Positions 44,915 through 52,863 of a stretch of DNA of 64,000 nt are shown here, piece after piece. A program made the position numbers and the translations under genes. A model generated the notes under the pieces. That model worked only from the letters and a program-made list of their open reading frames with translations, was not told the DNA's origin and ran no database searches. Location: contig NZ_JAUSYG010000001.1 of NCBI RefSeq assembly GCF_030816725.1, positions 2,108,001 through 2,172,000 of the forward strand, read 5' to 3'. The stretch comes from Pseudarthrobacter defluvii. GTDB lineage: Bacteria; Actinomycetota; Actinomycetes; Actinomycetales; Micrococcaceae. How positions within the stretch are numbered: the first letter of the stretch is position 1; each line of letters starts with the position of its first letter.

Positions 44915-46426
44915 ATGGGTAGCGATCGTTTCGACGTGCTCCGCGAACAGGTCCGCGGGCAGGTCATCGAAGAGGACGACGCGGAGTACGACGCCGCGCG
45001 GCGCGTGTACAACGGCATGATTGACCGTCGTCCTGCAGCAATCCTGCGGGTATCCCAGGTCGCAGACGTCATGGCCGCCGTCCGCTTCGCCCGCGGCCTC
45101 GACATTGAGGTTGCGGTGCGCGGCGGGGGTCACAGCGCCCCCGGATTTGGGACGGTCGACGGCGGCCTGGTCCTTGATTTCTCGGCGCGCCGGGGAGTGC
45201 GCGTCGACCCGGCAGCACGCATGGCCCGAGTCGAGCCCGGCTCCACCTGGGCGGACTACAACCACGCGACGCACGCGTTCGGGCTGGCAAGTACGGGGGG
45301 CATCATCGGCTCCACAGGCGTCGCCGGCCTTACCCTGGGCGGCGGCATCGGATATCTCACCCGCAAGTACGGCCTGGCGTGCGACAACCTCGCTTCGGCC
45401 GACGTCGTCCTTGCCGACGGAACCTTCGTTACTGCCAGCGATGCAGAAAACGTAGACCTTTTCTGGGCCCTCCGCGGCGGAAGCGGAAACTTCGGGGTGG
45501 TCACCTCGATGGAGTTCCGCCTGCACCCTGTGGACATGGTCCATGTGGGAATTATGTTCTTCGACGCTTCAATTGGCGCCCAGGTCGGTGCGGCGTACCG
45601 CGAGTGGATAGCGGCCGAGCCTGAGGAGATGGGCGCTTTCCTGGGATTCCACCAAGGACCCCCGGTTCCCTTCCTGCCTGAGGAGTGGCATGGGAGACCA
45701 GTGGCAGTGATTGCAGGCATGTGGACGGGCGACCTCGATGCGGGCCCGTCGCACTGGCAGCGCATGCTGGATGCCGGCCCGGTGCTGGGGAATTTCTTTG
45801 CACCAATGCCGTACCCCGGGCTGAACATCATGTTCGACGGACTCAGCGGCATCCCCGGACTCCAGGGCTACTGGAAGGCCGACTTCCTTCGGACCCTCAG
45901 CGACGACGCGCTCCGTGTCGCCGTCGAACACTCCCCCGGCATCCCCAGCGTCCACTCGGCAAACCACTTCTACCCGATCGACGGGGCAGCCCAGCGGGTT
46001 GCGCCGGAAGCCACCGCCTTTGCCTACCGCGACGTGAAGTTCGCCCCGGTCATTGCCGGGCAATGGCCCGAAGCTTCGGAGAACGAGAAGAACATTGCCT
46101 GGGTCCGGGAGTACTGGGCCGCGCTCCACGAGTACTCCGAGCCTGGCGGCTACATCAACTTCCAGGACGCCGACGATCAGGCAAGGATCCAGGACACCCT
46201 CGGGTCGAACTACGCCCGGCTCGCTGAACTCAAAGCGAAGTACGACCCGGACAACTTCTTCCATGTCAACCAGAACATCACGCCCGCAGCGGCAGGCACC
46301 CCCGCCGTCGTCCGGTCTGAGACGCCGGTCGCACTGCACCAGTCCCTGGCTGCGGAGGAGGCACTTCCATTCCAACCCGGCGGGGGGACCTCAGCCAATC
46401 CGGCGGAAGGGACTCCGTCCACGTAA
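44915..46426 (+). CDS. FAD-binding oxidoreductase, berberine-bridge-enzyme type
   Basis: The protein has 503 residues when started at ATG 44915 (GGAG five bases upstream). The FAD-binding PCMH domain includes VAVRGGGHSAPGFG (His for covalent 8-alpha FAD attachment), GSTGVAGLTLGGGIGYLTRK and ALRGGSGNFGVVTSMEFRL. The C-terminal BBE segment is KYDPDNFFHVNQNI, at the usual end. It would oxidise an alcohol, sugar or aromatic using O2. It is divergent from fdhA and has no obvious link to selenium. A hairpin terminator follows 21 bp after the stop. Confidence 0.88.
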   Translation: MGSDRFDVLREQVRGQVIEEDDAEYDAARRVYNGMIDRRPAAILRVSQVADVMAAVRFARGLDIEVAVRGGGHSAPGFGTVDGGLVLDFSARRGVRVDPAARMARVEPGSTWADYNHATHAFGLASTGGIIGSTGVAGLTLGGGIGYLTRKYGLACDNLASADVVLADGTFVTASDAENVDLFWALRGGSGNFGVVTSMEFRLHPVDMVHVGIMFFDASIGAQVGAAYREWIAAEPEEMGAFLGFHQGPPVPFLPEEWHGRPVAVIAGMWTGDLDAGPSHWQRMLDAGPVLGNFFAPMPYPGLNIMFDGLSGIPGLQGYWKADFLRTLSDDALRVAVEHSPGIPSVHSANHFYPIDGAAQRVAPEATAFAYRDVKFAPVIAGQWPEASENEKNIAWVREYWAALHEYSEPGGYINFQDADDQARIQDTLGSNYARLAELKAKYDPDNFFHVNQNITPAAAGTPAVVRSETPVALHQSLAAEEALPFQPGGGTSANPAEGTPST

Positions 46427-46446
46427 GCCCTGCCCGGGTACAAGAA

Positions 46447-46470
46447 AGCCCCGGACCAAGGTCCGGGGCT
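46447..46470. terminator. 11-bp perfect hairpin terminator
   Basis: AGCCCCGGACC and GGTCCGGGGCT flank an AA loop (46447-46470), between the FAD oxidoreductase stop and the convergent small ORF. It has no strong T-tract but is perfectly symmetric, so it may terminate both strands. Confidence 0.7.
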
Positions 46471-46481
46471 CCACGATCCCT

Positions 46482-46727
46482 CTATCGCTCGATTGCGACG
46501 CTCAGGTCCAGGTAAATGTCCGCTGCGGCAAGGCGATCTTCAAGGAAGCGCGCCAGGTTCGCGTCAGTCGCGGTGTGAGCACCCTTCGGAACAGCGCCGC
46601 GAAAGACAGCCTGCGTACTCGTGGACCTGATTACATCAAGGGGCGTCCAGTGCAGGTGTCCGGCACTCAACCGCTCTATATCGGTGCGGAAGGTGCCGCG
46701 GTGGTCGTCACGGGCTGAAGCGCGCAT
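46482..46727 (-). CDS. small hypothetical protein
   Basis: An 81-residue frame starts at ATG 46727. Its end looks like an ordinary folded protein (HTATDANLARFLEDRLAAADI, then YLDLSVAIER). No family is recognised and no clear ribosome site is seen. It ends 11 bp from the shared terminator hairpin, which supports it being a real transcription unit. Confidence 0.45.
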   Translation of the reverse strand: MRASARDDHRGTFRTDIERLSAGHLHWTPLDVIRSTSTQAVFRGAVPKGAHTATDANLARFLEDRLAAADIYLDLSVAIER

Positions 46728-46857
46728 AGTGAACGGAATGAAAGCTGTGGGCAAGGGGGTCCTTTCGAATGAGGGGACCAACTGCCGGTCGCCTCACCGT
46801 TAACAAAGCGCGGGGAGGCTGCGTTATTCCCTTCCTGCTTCCCGAAAGCAGTGGGTT

Positions 46858-47704
46858 TCAGTAGAGGGCCAGGGCATCGTGAAGCATCCGGTGTCCCTGT
46901 CTCTCGAATTCCCGGTCACCAACGTGAAACGCCCAAACGGCGGTGCCGACAGCCTCGCGCAGGGATGTCATGTTCCATAGCCGGCTCTCCCGGGGGTCTG
47001 AAACCGTACCCCTCAAAGAAAGCAACTTCCAGCACAGGGTTGGACCGCCACTGTTGCGCGGCCAACCGGCAGAAATCACTGACCGCCGGCCTGAACGCAA
47101 ACCGGCCAAAGTCGATGACCCTGAGCTCAGCGCCGTTAATCAGCCAGTTGCGCGGTTGCCAGTCCCCGTGGGTTGGAACGACGGGCACCGGTCCCGGCCG
47201 GTATGCGGCCAGGATTGTCACCGCTTTTTCTGCCAGGGATTCTTCAATGCGATGGGGCATCCTTAGCCATGCCATCGCTCTGCCAGTCGCTGTTGTCTCA
47301 TATTCCCGGTCCATCCGCACGGTCTGGCCGTGGAATTCACGCAGGAGTTGCCCGGCCTGGACGTAGGGTCCCGCGTCGTATTCGGCTGCCGTCCCCTCGA
47401 CCAGGCAACCCTCCAGGTACTCCGTCACCAGAAGGTTCAACAGTCGGTTCGCGTGCACGAGTCTGGGCGCTTTGTGTTTAGACGCCCAGACTCCGGCAAA
47501 GGACCGGTGGGCGTCTATTTCACGGCCGATGTGGTGGTTGCCGGGTGCGGCAGCTTTGACCACGTATCTGCGCTCATCATGCTCTATTTCCAGTACGACC
47601 GTATCCGCGAGGTACCACGAAAGATCATTAACAAATCGAAACCCTGGGAAATGGGCCTCAACAAAGCCAGCTTGTTCGTCGCTGAGTAAGTGCAGGCATC
47701 CCAC
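46858..47704 (-). pseudogene. aminoglycoside phosphotransferase-family protein, single-base frameshift
   Basis: The first ~225 residues contain the kinase features YVVKAAAPGNHHIGREI (Lys), VPTHGDWQPRNWLING (catalytic loop HGDxxxxN) and VIDFGRFAFRP (metal Asp). After FFEGYG the frame is lost. An alternative frame supplies the expected C-terminus SLREAVGTAVWAFHVGD and QGHRMLHDALALY. Removing one base from the A3 run at 47001-47003 joins them as FFEGYGSDPRES, for a total of about 281 residues. The catalytic core lies before the break. The substrate is unknown; a resistance role is not implied by the family alone. Confidence 0.85.
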
Positions 47705-47713
47705 CCATGGAGA

Positions 47714-48168
47714 CTACCGGGTCCGGCTTCTCCCCCGCCCTGGCCTCAGGGTTTCAGGGGGCAAAGCAGGACCGGTGCCGCCGTCGTTCAGCGTTGTGCA
47801 GCCAGGTCTGTGAGGGTGACCTTCAGGTTTCACTATCAAGGCGTCGGCGGTAGCGGGCAGAGAGAACCGTTGTGCCAGCTGTGGAGTGATATCGGTGTGG
47901 GCCACGCCCAGGGCAGCGTGTTTGACCGATCCGCTCGCCAGGCGCGGTGGGGCGATTCCTTGGACGGCGGCATGTTCCGGTGCAGGCTGGAGACGATTCC
48001 GGCGGTGACCGTCTCCTCCAACCCCAGGGGGCTTCCGATCACTACGGTGAGTGAACCTACCTGAGGATCCGACGAAGTGAAGTTGGCGGCCGGAAGTCCG
48101 GTGCGGTCAACCTTGATCACGGATGCCGAGGCCGATATCTGTCCGGATGGGCCACTTATCTGTTCTGG
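47714..48168 (-). pseudogene. HtrA/DegP-like trypsin protease, decayed remnant
   Basis: Fragments in different frames resemble an actinobacterial S1C serine protease. VIKVDRTGLPAANF and VVIGSPLGLEETVTAGIVSS (the strand before the catalytic Ser) lie at about 47980-48110. DITPQLAQRFSLPATADALIV (start of the PDZ part) lies at about 47820-47900. The segment that should carry GNSGG is missing, and the N-terminal His/Asp part is gone. The remnant is therefore inactive. It is sandwiched between the APH-like gene and a lipoprotein gene. Confidence 0.6.
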
Positions 48169-48639
48169 TCAGCTGGATGGCTTGGAAGAGGGGACGTAGG
48201 GCTGGTACTGGTCGAAGGTCCCGTTCTGGATGGGGACATTGATCGAGCCTTCCTGCCCCTTTACGGTCACCTTCAAATCCGTGCGCGCCCCGGGCGGCTC
48301 CTGCGTGCTGTCGAAGATCAGAGGCGACCGGTCGAACTCTACGTGCTCAAGGGCCGGGATTTTGACGGAAAGTTGTTCGTCCGAATCAGCCAGCACCAAT
48401 TCCATCGGCGTGGCAGTGGTGTTGAAGATCGTCCCCAGGACGCGCCCGGGTTCGTTTTGCCCTGAAGTGATGATCAGGACACTTCGCAACTTCAATCCAG
48501 CGAAATTCAAGTCCGCGCCGAGCGCGACGGGGTCGTGGTCTCCTTCGGAAGAGTGGTAGCAGCCGGTCAGCATAAAGGCTGACATCCCTAGAGCTGGTAT
48601 GAGGCGGAAGAACTTGGTGGTGCTGTGCGGGGTTCTCAT
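48169..48639 (-). CDS. putative lipoprotein
   Basis: The protein has 156 residues with a lipoprotein signal: basic start, hydrophobic LIPALGMSAFM and lipobox LTGC. The mature part (VALGADLNFAGLKLRSVLII, then VLGTIFNTTATPMELVLA) resembles secreted actinobacterial proteins with an immunoglobulin-like fold (copper chaperone-like or DUF-type), but no metal motif is visible. It is exported and lipid-anchored to the outer face of the membrane. The function is unknown. Confidence 0.75.
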   Translation of the reverse strand: MRTPHSTTKFFRLIPALGMSAFMLTGCYHSSEGDHDPVALGADLNFAGLKLRSVLIITSGQNEPGRVLGTIFNTTATPMELVLADSDEQLSVKIPALEHVEFDRSPLIFDSTQEPPGARTDLKVTVKGQEGSINVPIQNGTFDQYQPYVPSSKPSS

Positions 48640-48752
48640 TAAAAGTCCTTATCCTGGTGGTGCTGTGACCGGGCAACGGACGGCAGGCAGCCCGATTCCC
48701 CTTGCTTGAAGGAAACATGCGGCGTGCAGCCGCCGCGGGCCCTGGTACCGGT

Positions 48753-49262
48753 TTACGTCCGGCTGATGCACAGCTCGGCAAGCCCCAGGCAATGCCTTCC
48801 GGGTTCGTGCTGTGACGGCGGGCAGTGGGCCGCTCCCGGCCGCCAGGGCACGGCGGCCTCCGGCAGCTCAGGGTCCTCGGACATCAGGAAAGTAGGCTCA
48901 GCACGCGGAGCGTGATAGCGGATACAGCACGGGTCCTGCTTCGGGACGGAATCCATGCAAGCTAACGCGGCTGCGCTGGACGGGCTGGCGGAAAGGTCAT
49001 CAACAGCGCCACCGGAACGGATCGCTGGTCCGGCCGGATGGGCGGTGGGCACAGCGTGGGAATTTGCGGCGACAGCGTGGGGGTTTGCGGCGACAGCGTG
49101 GCCTGCTGACGGGTCGGTCAAGGTGTACCGGTTCCCCTGGGAGAAAGACGCTGCCGCGGCAAACAGGGCGACCACCAAAAGCCCCATCAGAACGGTCCGC
49201 GGCAGGAACTGCCTGCGGAGAGTGTTGTGAAACAGCGATGGAAACCTGGTCATCAACCTCAT
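48753..49262 (-). CDS. hypothetical membrane-anchored protein with His-rich heptad repeat
   Basis: About 169 residues from ATG 49262 (ATG 49253 is an alternative). A TM/signal segment (TVLMGLLVVALFAAAASF) is followed by a short repeat HAVAANP-HAVAANS-HAV, a low-complexity stretch, and a Cys-bearing tail (ACMDSVPKQDPCCIRYHAP, later AAHCPPSQHEPGRHC). No family is recognised. Its upstream region holds two TTGCGCAACCG sites that could be bound by the MarR regulator encoded next to it. Confidence 0.55.
   Translation of the reverse strand: MRLMTRFPSLFHNTLRRQFLPRTVLMGLLVVALFAAAASFSQGNRYTLTDPSAGHAVAANPHAVAANSHAVPTAHPAGPAIRSGGAVDDLSASPSSAAALACMDSVPKQDPCCIRYHAPRAEPTFLMSEDPELPEAAVPWRPGAAHCPPSQHEPGRHCLGLAELCISRT
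49052..49101. repeat. 21-bp coding tandem repeat
   Basis: Two near-identical 21-bp units (49052-49072 and 49073-49093) and a partial third encode the HAVAANP/HAVAANS heptads of the minus-strand membrane-anchored protein. The unit begins CAGCGTGGG on the plus strand. Confidence 0.7.
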
Positions 49263-49324
49263 CCCTTTGATCAGCCGCCGCTCCCCCAACCGTAGGCCGG
49301 GCCATGGCCGGCGAACCACAGTGT

Positions 49325-49460
49325 TTGCGCAACCGAGACCTTGATGGGGCGAACGTGACCAGGAAGTGTTCACCAGGAAAAGGGTCGTCACAACCGGCCG
49401 CCTAAAGCATTGACGGACTTTAGCATCAGCCCGCAAAGATGCGAATCTATTGCGCAACCG
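49325..49460. promoter_or_regulatory. two TTGCGCAACCG sites, candidate MarR operators
   Basis: TTGCGCAACCG occurs at 49325-49335 and at 49450-49460. The core TTGCGCAA is an 8-bp palindrome of the kind bound by MarR-family dimers. The first lies 63 bp upstream of the membrane-anchored protein gene, and both lie in the gap after the MarR gene. Confidence 0.4.
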
Positions 49461-49513
49461 CAAGCATTGGGGTTCAATGGAGGCATGGCGTGTGCAGGCG
49501 GAAACCCGTCACT

Positions 49514-50014
49514 TCAGGTGCCGGCCCCCAACGTGAAGCGACCGTCGGAGGTGCCCTGGCCCCCTGCGGCCGCTGCGAAAGCTTCGAGTGCTGAAGCCAG
49601 CGCGGGACGGCGGCCGGCGGGCATCCGGGAGATCACTTCGGCTATGGCCTGTCGCCGGTGCCCCAAAACGGTGTCCACCAGGTCACGGCCTTTGCTGGTC
49701 AACTCGAGCCGGATGTACCGCCTGTCAGCCGGGTCTTCCCGGCGCTGCAGCAGGTCAGCGCTGACAAGCCGGTCGCAGATGCGGGTGGCATTGGAAGCAT
49801 GGACACCCAGTTCTGCAGCGACGCCGCCGAGGTTCTGCGGCCCTCGCGAATGGATAAGGACCAGTACCCGCAACTGCGGGGTGTTCACTGTGTCTTCCAC
49901 TTCTGCGACCGAATGCGCCACCACGCGCAGAAGCACGTCCGCGGCCCCCATGACGGCTTCCACTTCCCGGCTCGCAAAGCCCGGCACCCCACCCAAAGCA
50001 TCAGATGTATCCAT
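49514..50014 (-). CDS. MarR family transcriptional regulator
   Basis: The protein has 166 residues. The winged-helix core is LGGVAAELGVHASNATRICDRL, followed by LLQRREDPADRRYIRLELTSKG (the beta-wing with DRR) and the dimerisation helices. ATG 50014 is selected as the family-like start, with AGAGGAAAC upstream. It is divergent from the 50.1-58.5 kb operon with 89 bp between starts, so that operon or the downstream membrane protein is a plausible target. No ligand can be inferred. Confidence 0.88.
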   Translation of the reverse strand: MDTSDALGGVPGFASREVEAVMGAADVLLRVVAHSVAEVEDTVNTPQLRVLVLIHSRGPQNLGGVAAELGVHASNATRICDRLVSADLLQRREDPADRRYIRLELTSKGRDLVDTVLGHRRQAIAEVISRMPAGRRPALASALEAFAAAAGGQGTSDGRFTLGAGT

Positions 50015-50103
50015 GAGGACCAGTTTCCTCTGACATTTTCGGTTCTGCAAAGGTTGCGGCCCCTGAGGGTCACATCCGGACGACACGGCAGGGAAGGACA
50101 GCC

Positions 50104-50571
50104 ATGAAGCTGCATCAAGGAAAACAGCCAACGGCCCGTACGCTGACCGGAATTGACAGGCTCATCAGGAACGTTCAGACAGGCCGGTTTGAGCGCTCCC
50201 TCTCGGCGCTGACGGCAGCTGGCGCCCTGGTCACCGCCGCGGAGATCTTCCTGGAGCATGACAAGGCAAGCTTCGGCAACAAGTGGATGTGGGCTCCTGT
50301 TGCCCTGGGCCCGGTGGGGGCTGCCGCGGGGGTGGCGGGGGTCTTCAGCCGCCGCATGGCCAAGACGGCGCTACCGCTGGCCAGCGCCGCCATCATCGCC
50401 AACGGACTGCAGGGCACCTGGCTGCATCTGCAGGGCATCCGGCAGAAGCCAGGGGGCCTGGCCAACCTGCGCTACAACCTTGAGATGGGCCCGCCGCTGT
50501 TCGCACCGCTGCTCGTCACCCTCGTTGGCGGCATGGGTGTGCTGGCCTCGGTCCTGAGGCGCGAACCGTGA
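50104..50571 (+). CDS. hypothetical integral membrane protein, first gene of oxidoreductase operon
   Basis: The protein has 155 residues with about four hydrophobic segments (SLSALTAAGALVTAAEIFL, WAPVALGPVGAAAGVAGVF, LASAAIIANGL, LFAPLLVTLVGGMGVLASVL). No named family is recognised. Its stop overlaps the start of the gluconate-2-dehydrogenase-like gene (4 bp). In this context it may anchor or serve the downstream GMC oxidoreductase pair, but that is inference. Confidence 0.75.
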   Translation: MKLHQGKQPTARTLTGIDRLIRNVQTGRFERSLSALTAAGALVTAAEIFLEHDKASFGNKWMWAPVALGPVGAAAGVAGVFSRRMAKTALPLASAAIIANGLQGTWLHLQGIRQKPGGLANLRYNLEMGPPLFAPLLVTLVGGMGVLASVLRREP

Positions 50572-51209
50572 GCGGGCTGCCCTTGAGCGAGGACGACGGC
50601 GGGAGCCGGTACCCGGGCTTCAGCACCCTCGCGCAGGCGAAGCATTGGGACCCGGCGACGGCCGCCGTCGTGCTTGCCAGGATGGGCCTGACTCCTGACG
50701 TCCGCTTCTTCAGCCCGGCCGAGGAAGCGGCGGCGCGGGCGCTCTTCGACCAGTTGCTGGACCAGTTCGCGGAACCTCGTGTGCCGGTGGTGAACATGGT
50801 GGACGCGCGCCTGGCCGAGGAAGAGACCGACGGCTGGCATTACGACAACCTGCCGCGGGACGGCGAAGCCTGGCGTGCCTCCCTGGCGGCGCTGGACCAG
50901 GAGGCCCGGTCCCGGGAGGACTGCACCTTCGCCGCGCTCAGCCGGGACGGGCAGGCACGGCTGCTGCAGGACATCTGCGACCTGGACCGCGACCTCTGGA
51001 GGGGCCTCCCGGCGGACCGCGTATGGAGCCTGTGGACGCGGTACGCCTGCACCGCGTTCTATTCACATCCCCTGGCCTGGGACGAGATCGGTTTTGCCGG
51101 CCCCGCCTACCCCCGCGGCTACAAGAACCTGGGCGTGGACCGGCTTGAGCCGTTCGAAGTGCGCGACGTCCGACCGGACGCGGACCCGACCCATGGAGCG
51201 GATCGATGA
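50568..51209 (+). CDS. gluconate 2-dehydrogenase subunit 3 family protein
   Basis: The protein has 213 residues and resembles the small third subunit of membrane gluconate dehydrogenases: FSPAEEAAARALFDQLLDQF, FAALSRDGQARLLQDI, the hydrophobic YACTAFYSHPLAWDEIGFAG, and YPRGYKNLGVDRLEPFE near the end. This subunit normally partners a GMC flavoprotein, and a GMC gene follows immediately (4-bp overlap). No Tat signal is visible in this copy, so the complex may stay in the cytoplasm. Confidence 0.8.
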   Translation: MSGLPLSEDDGGSRYPGFSTLAQAKHWDPATAAVVLARMGLTPDVRFFSPAEEAAARALFDQLLDQFAEPRVPVVNMVDARLAEEETDGWHYDNLPRDGEAWRASLAALDQEARSREDCTFAALSRDGQARLLQDICDLDRDLWRGLPADRVWSLWTRYACTAFYSHPLAWDEIGFAGPAYPRGYKNLGVDRLEPFEVRDVRPDADPTHGADR

Positions 51210-52861
51210 ACCGGCTCCGGGAACGGAACGATTCAGCCTGGCTGTTGCCCTCCGGCCCCGGCAGCAACCTACGCCTGCGGGAAAAGATGCGCCGGTACGC
51301 CGACGACGACGAAGTGGACATTCTCATTGTGGGGTGCGGTGCCGGAGGAGCTACGCTGCTCCAGCGTCTCGCCCGCGCCGGGTGGCGGGCCGTGGCCCTG
51401 GATGCGGGGCCGTTCTGGGAACCTGAGCAGGACTGGGTCAGCGACGAGGCCGGCTCGCACCATCTCTACTGGACTGAACCGCGGGTGATCAGTGGCAAAG
51501 ACCCGGTACCGCTGGGTTCGAACAACTCGGGCCGCGGCGTCGGCGGATCGATGGTGCATTTCGCCGGATACACGCCACGCTTCCACCCAAGCGACTTCCA
51601 CACCCTCAGCGCGGATGGCGTGGGCGCGGACTGGCCGCTGGAGTATGCGGAGCTCAAGCCGTTCTATGAAGACATTGAAGCGGAGCTGCCTGTCTCCGGG
51701 GAGCACTGGCCCTGGGGCGATCCGCACACCTACCCCCACCGGCCGCACCCGGTATCCGGCAACGGGGAACTGTTCATGAGGGGCGCCAACGCCTGCGGCG
51801 TCACGGCGAAGGTGGGGCCGGTGGCCATCGCCAACGGGAGGTTCGGCAACCGTCCCCACTGCATCTACCGCGGCTTCTGCCTTCAGGGCTGCAAAGTCAA
51901 CGCCAAGGCCTCACCGCTGATCACCCACGTCCCCGACGCCCTGGCGCACGGGGCCGAAATCCGGCCCGACGCCATGGCAACCCGGATCGGACTCGACGAA
52001 CGCAGCGGCCGGGCGACCGGCGTCGAATATGTCCAGGGCGGGGTCCGCAGGTTCCAGCGCGCCCGCCTGGTGGCTGTGGCGGGTTACTCGATCGAAACCC
52101 CCCGCCTGCTGCTGAACTCCACATCCCCGCGCTTTCCGGAGGGAATGTGCAACGACTTCGACCAGGTGGGCCGGTACCTGATGGTCCAGGGCGCACCCCA
52201 GACGGCGGGCCGGTTCCAGGCCGAGGTACGCATGTGGAAGGCCCCTCCCCCGGAAGTCAGCACCGAGGACTTCTACGAGACAGACCCGGCCAAACCGTAC
52301 AAGCGCGGATTCTCCATCCAGTGCGTTTCCCCGCTGCCCATTACCTGGGCGGAACACGTTGCCGCGCAGGGACACTGGGGCGCGGCGCTCCGCCGCTACA
52401 TGAGCGACTACCCGCATTGGGCCTGCCTCGGTGCACTCTGCGAGTTCCTCCCCCTCGAAGGGAACAGGGTCACGCTCGCGGACGAAACGGACCGGAACGG
52501 CATCCCGGTTGCCTGCTTCAGCTACAGCCAGTGCGGCAACGACCGGCAGTTGATGTCCGCAGCCCAGCAGGTCATGGAGCGGATCCTCACCGCGGCGGGA
52601 GCGGAGGAAGTGATCACCATCAACCGCTACGCGCACCTGGTGGGCGGTGCCCGGATGGCCGCCGGTGAGCGGGACGGAGTGGTGGACCGGAACCTGCGAA
52701 GTTTCGCAGTACCCAACCTGCTGGTCACCGACGGCAGCGTCCTGCCCACCCAGGGCAGCGCAAACCCGGCCCTGACCATCATGGCACTGGCGGCCCGCGC
52801 CGCCCGCGTCCTGGTTCAAGGCGCCCGCACGGGCGTCCCGATGAGCATCAAGGAAGACTGA
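51206..52861 (+). CDS. GMC family oxidoreductase
   Basis: The protein has 551 residues. The FAD-binding motif is DILIVGCGAGGATLLQRLA, then GSNNSGRGVGGSMVHFAGYT (GMC signature). The C-terminal catalytic region has YAHLVGGARMAAGERDGVVD and VLPTQGSANPALTIMALAA, with His and Asn in the expected places. It oxidises an alcohol or sugar and, with the preceding subunit-3-like protein, is probably a two-subunit dehydrogenase. It overlaps the preceding gene by 4 bp; the ThDP enzyme starts 3 bp after it. Confidence 0.9.
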   Translation: MNRLRERNDSAWLLPSGPGSNLRLREKMRRYADDDEVDILIVGCGAGGATLLQRLARAGWRAVALDAGPFWEPEQDWVSDEAGSHHLYWTEPRVISGKDPVPLGSNNSGRGVGGSMVHFAGYTPRFHPSDFHTLSADGVGADWPLEYAELKPFYEDIEAELPVSGEHWPWGDPHTYPHRPHPVSGNGELFMRGANACGVTAKVGPVAIANGRFGNRPHCIYRGFCLQGCKVNAKASPLITHVPDALAHGAEIRPDAMATRIGLDERSGRATGVEYVQGGVRRFQRARLVAVAGYSIETPRLLLNSTSPRFPEGMCNDFDQVGRYLMVQGAPQTAGRFQAEVRMWKAPPPEVSTEDFYETDPAKPYKRGFSIQCVSPLPITWAEHVAAQGHWGAALRRYMSDYPHWACLGALCEFLPLEGNRVTLADETDRNGIPVACFSYSQCGNDRQLMSAAQQVMERILTAAGAEEVITINRYAHLVGGARMAAGERDGVVDRNLRSFAVPNLLVTDGSVLPTQGSANPALTIMALAARAARVLVQGARTGVPMSIKED

Positions 52862-52863
52862 TC

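Noticed and set aside
46858..47704. The APH-like gene as an antibiotic-resistance determinant
   Set aside because: The kinase fold alone does not indicate an aminoglycoside substrate, and many such proteins act on other small molecules.
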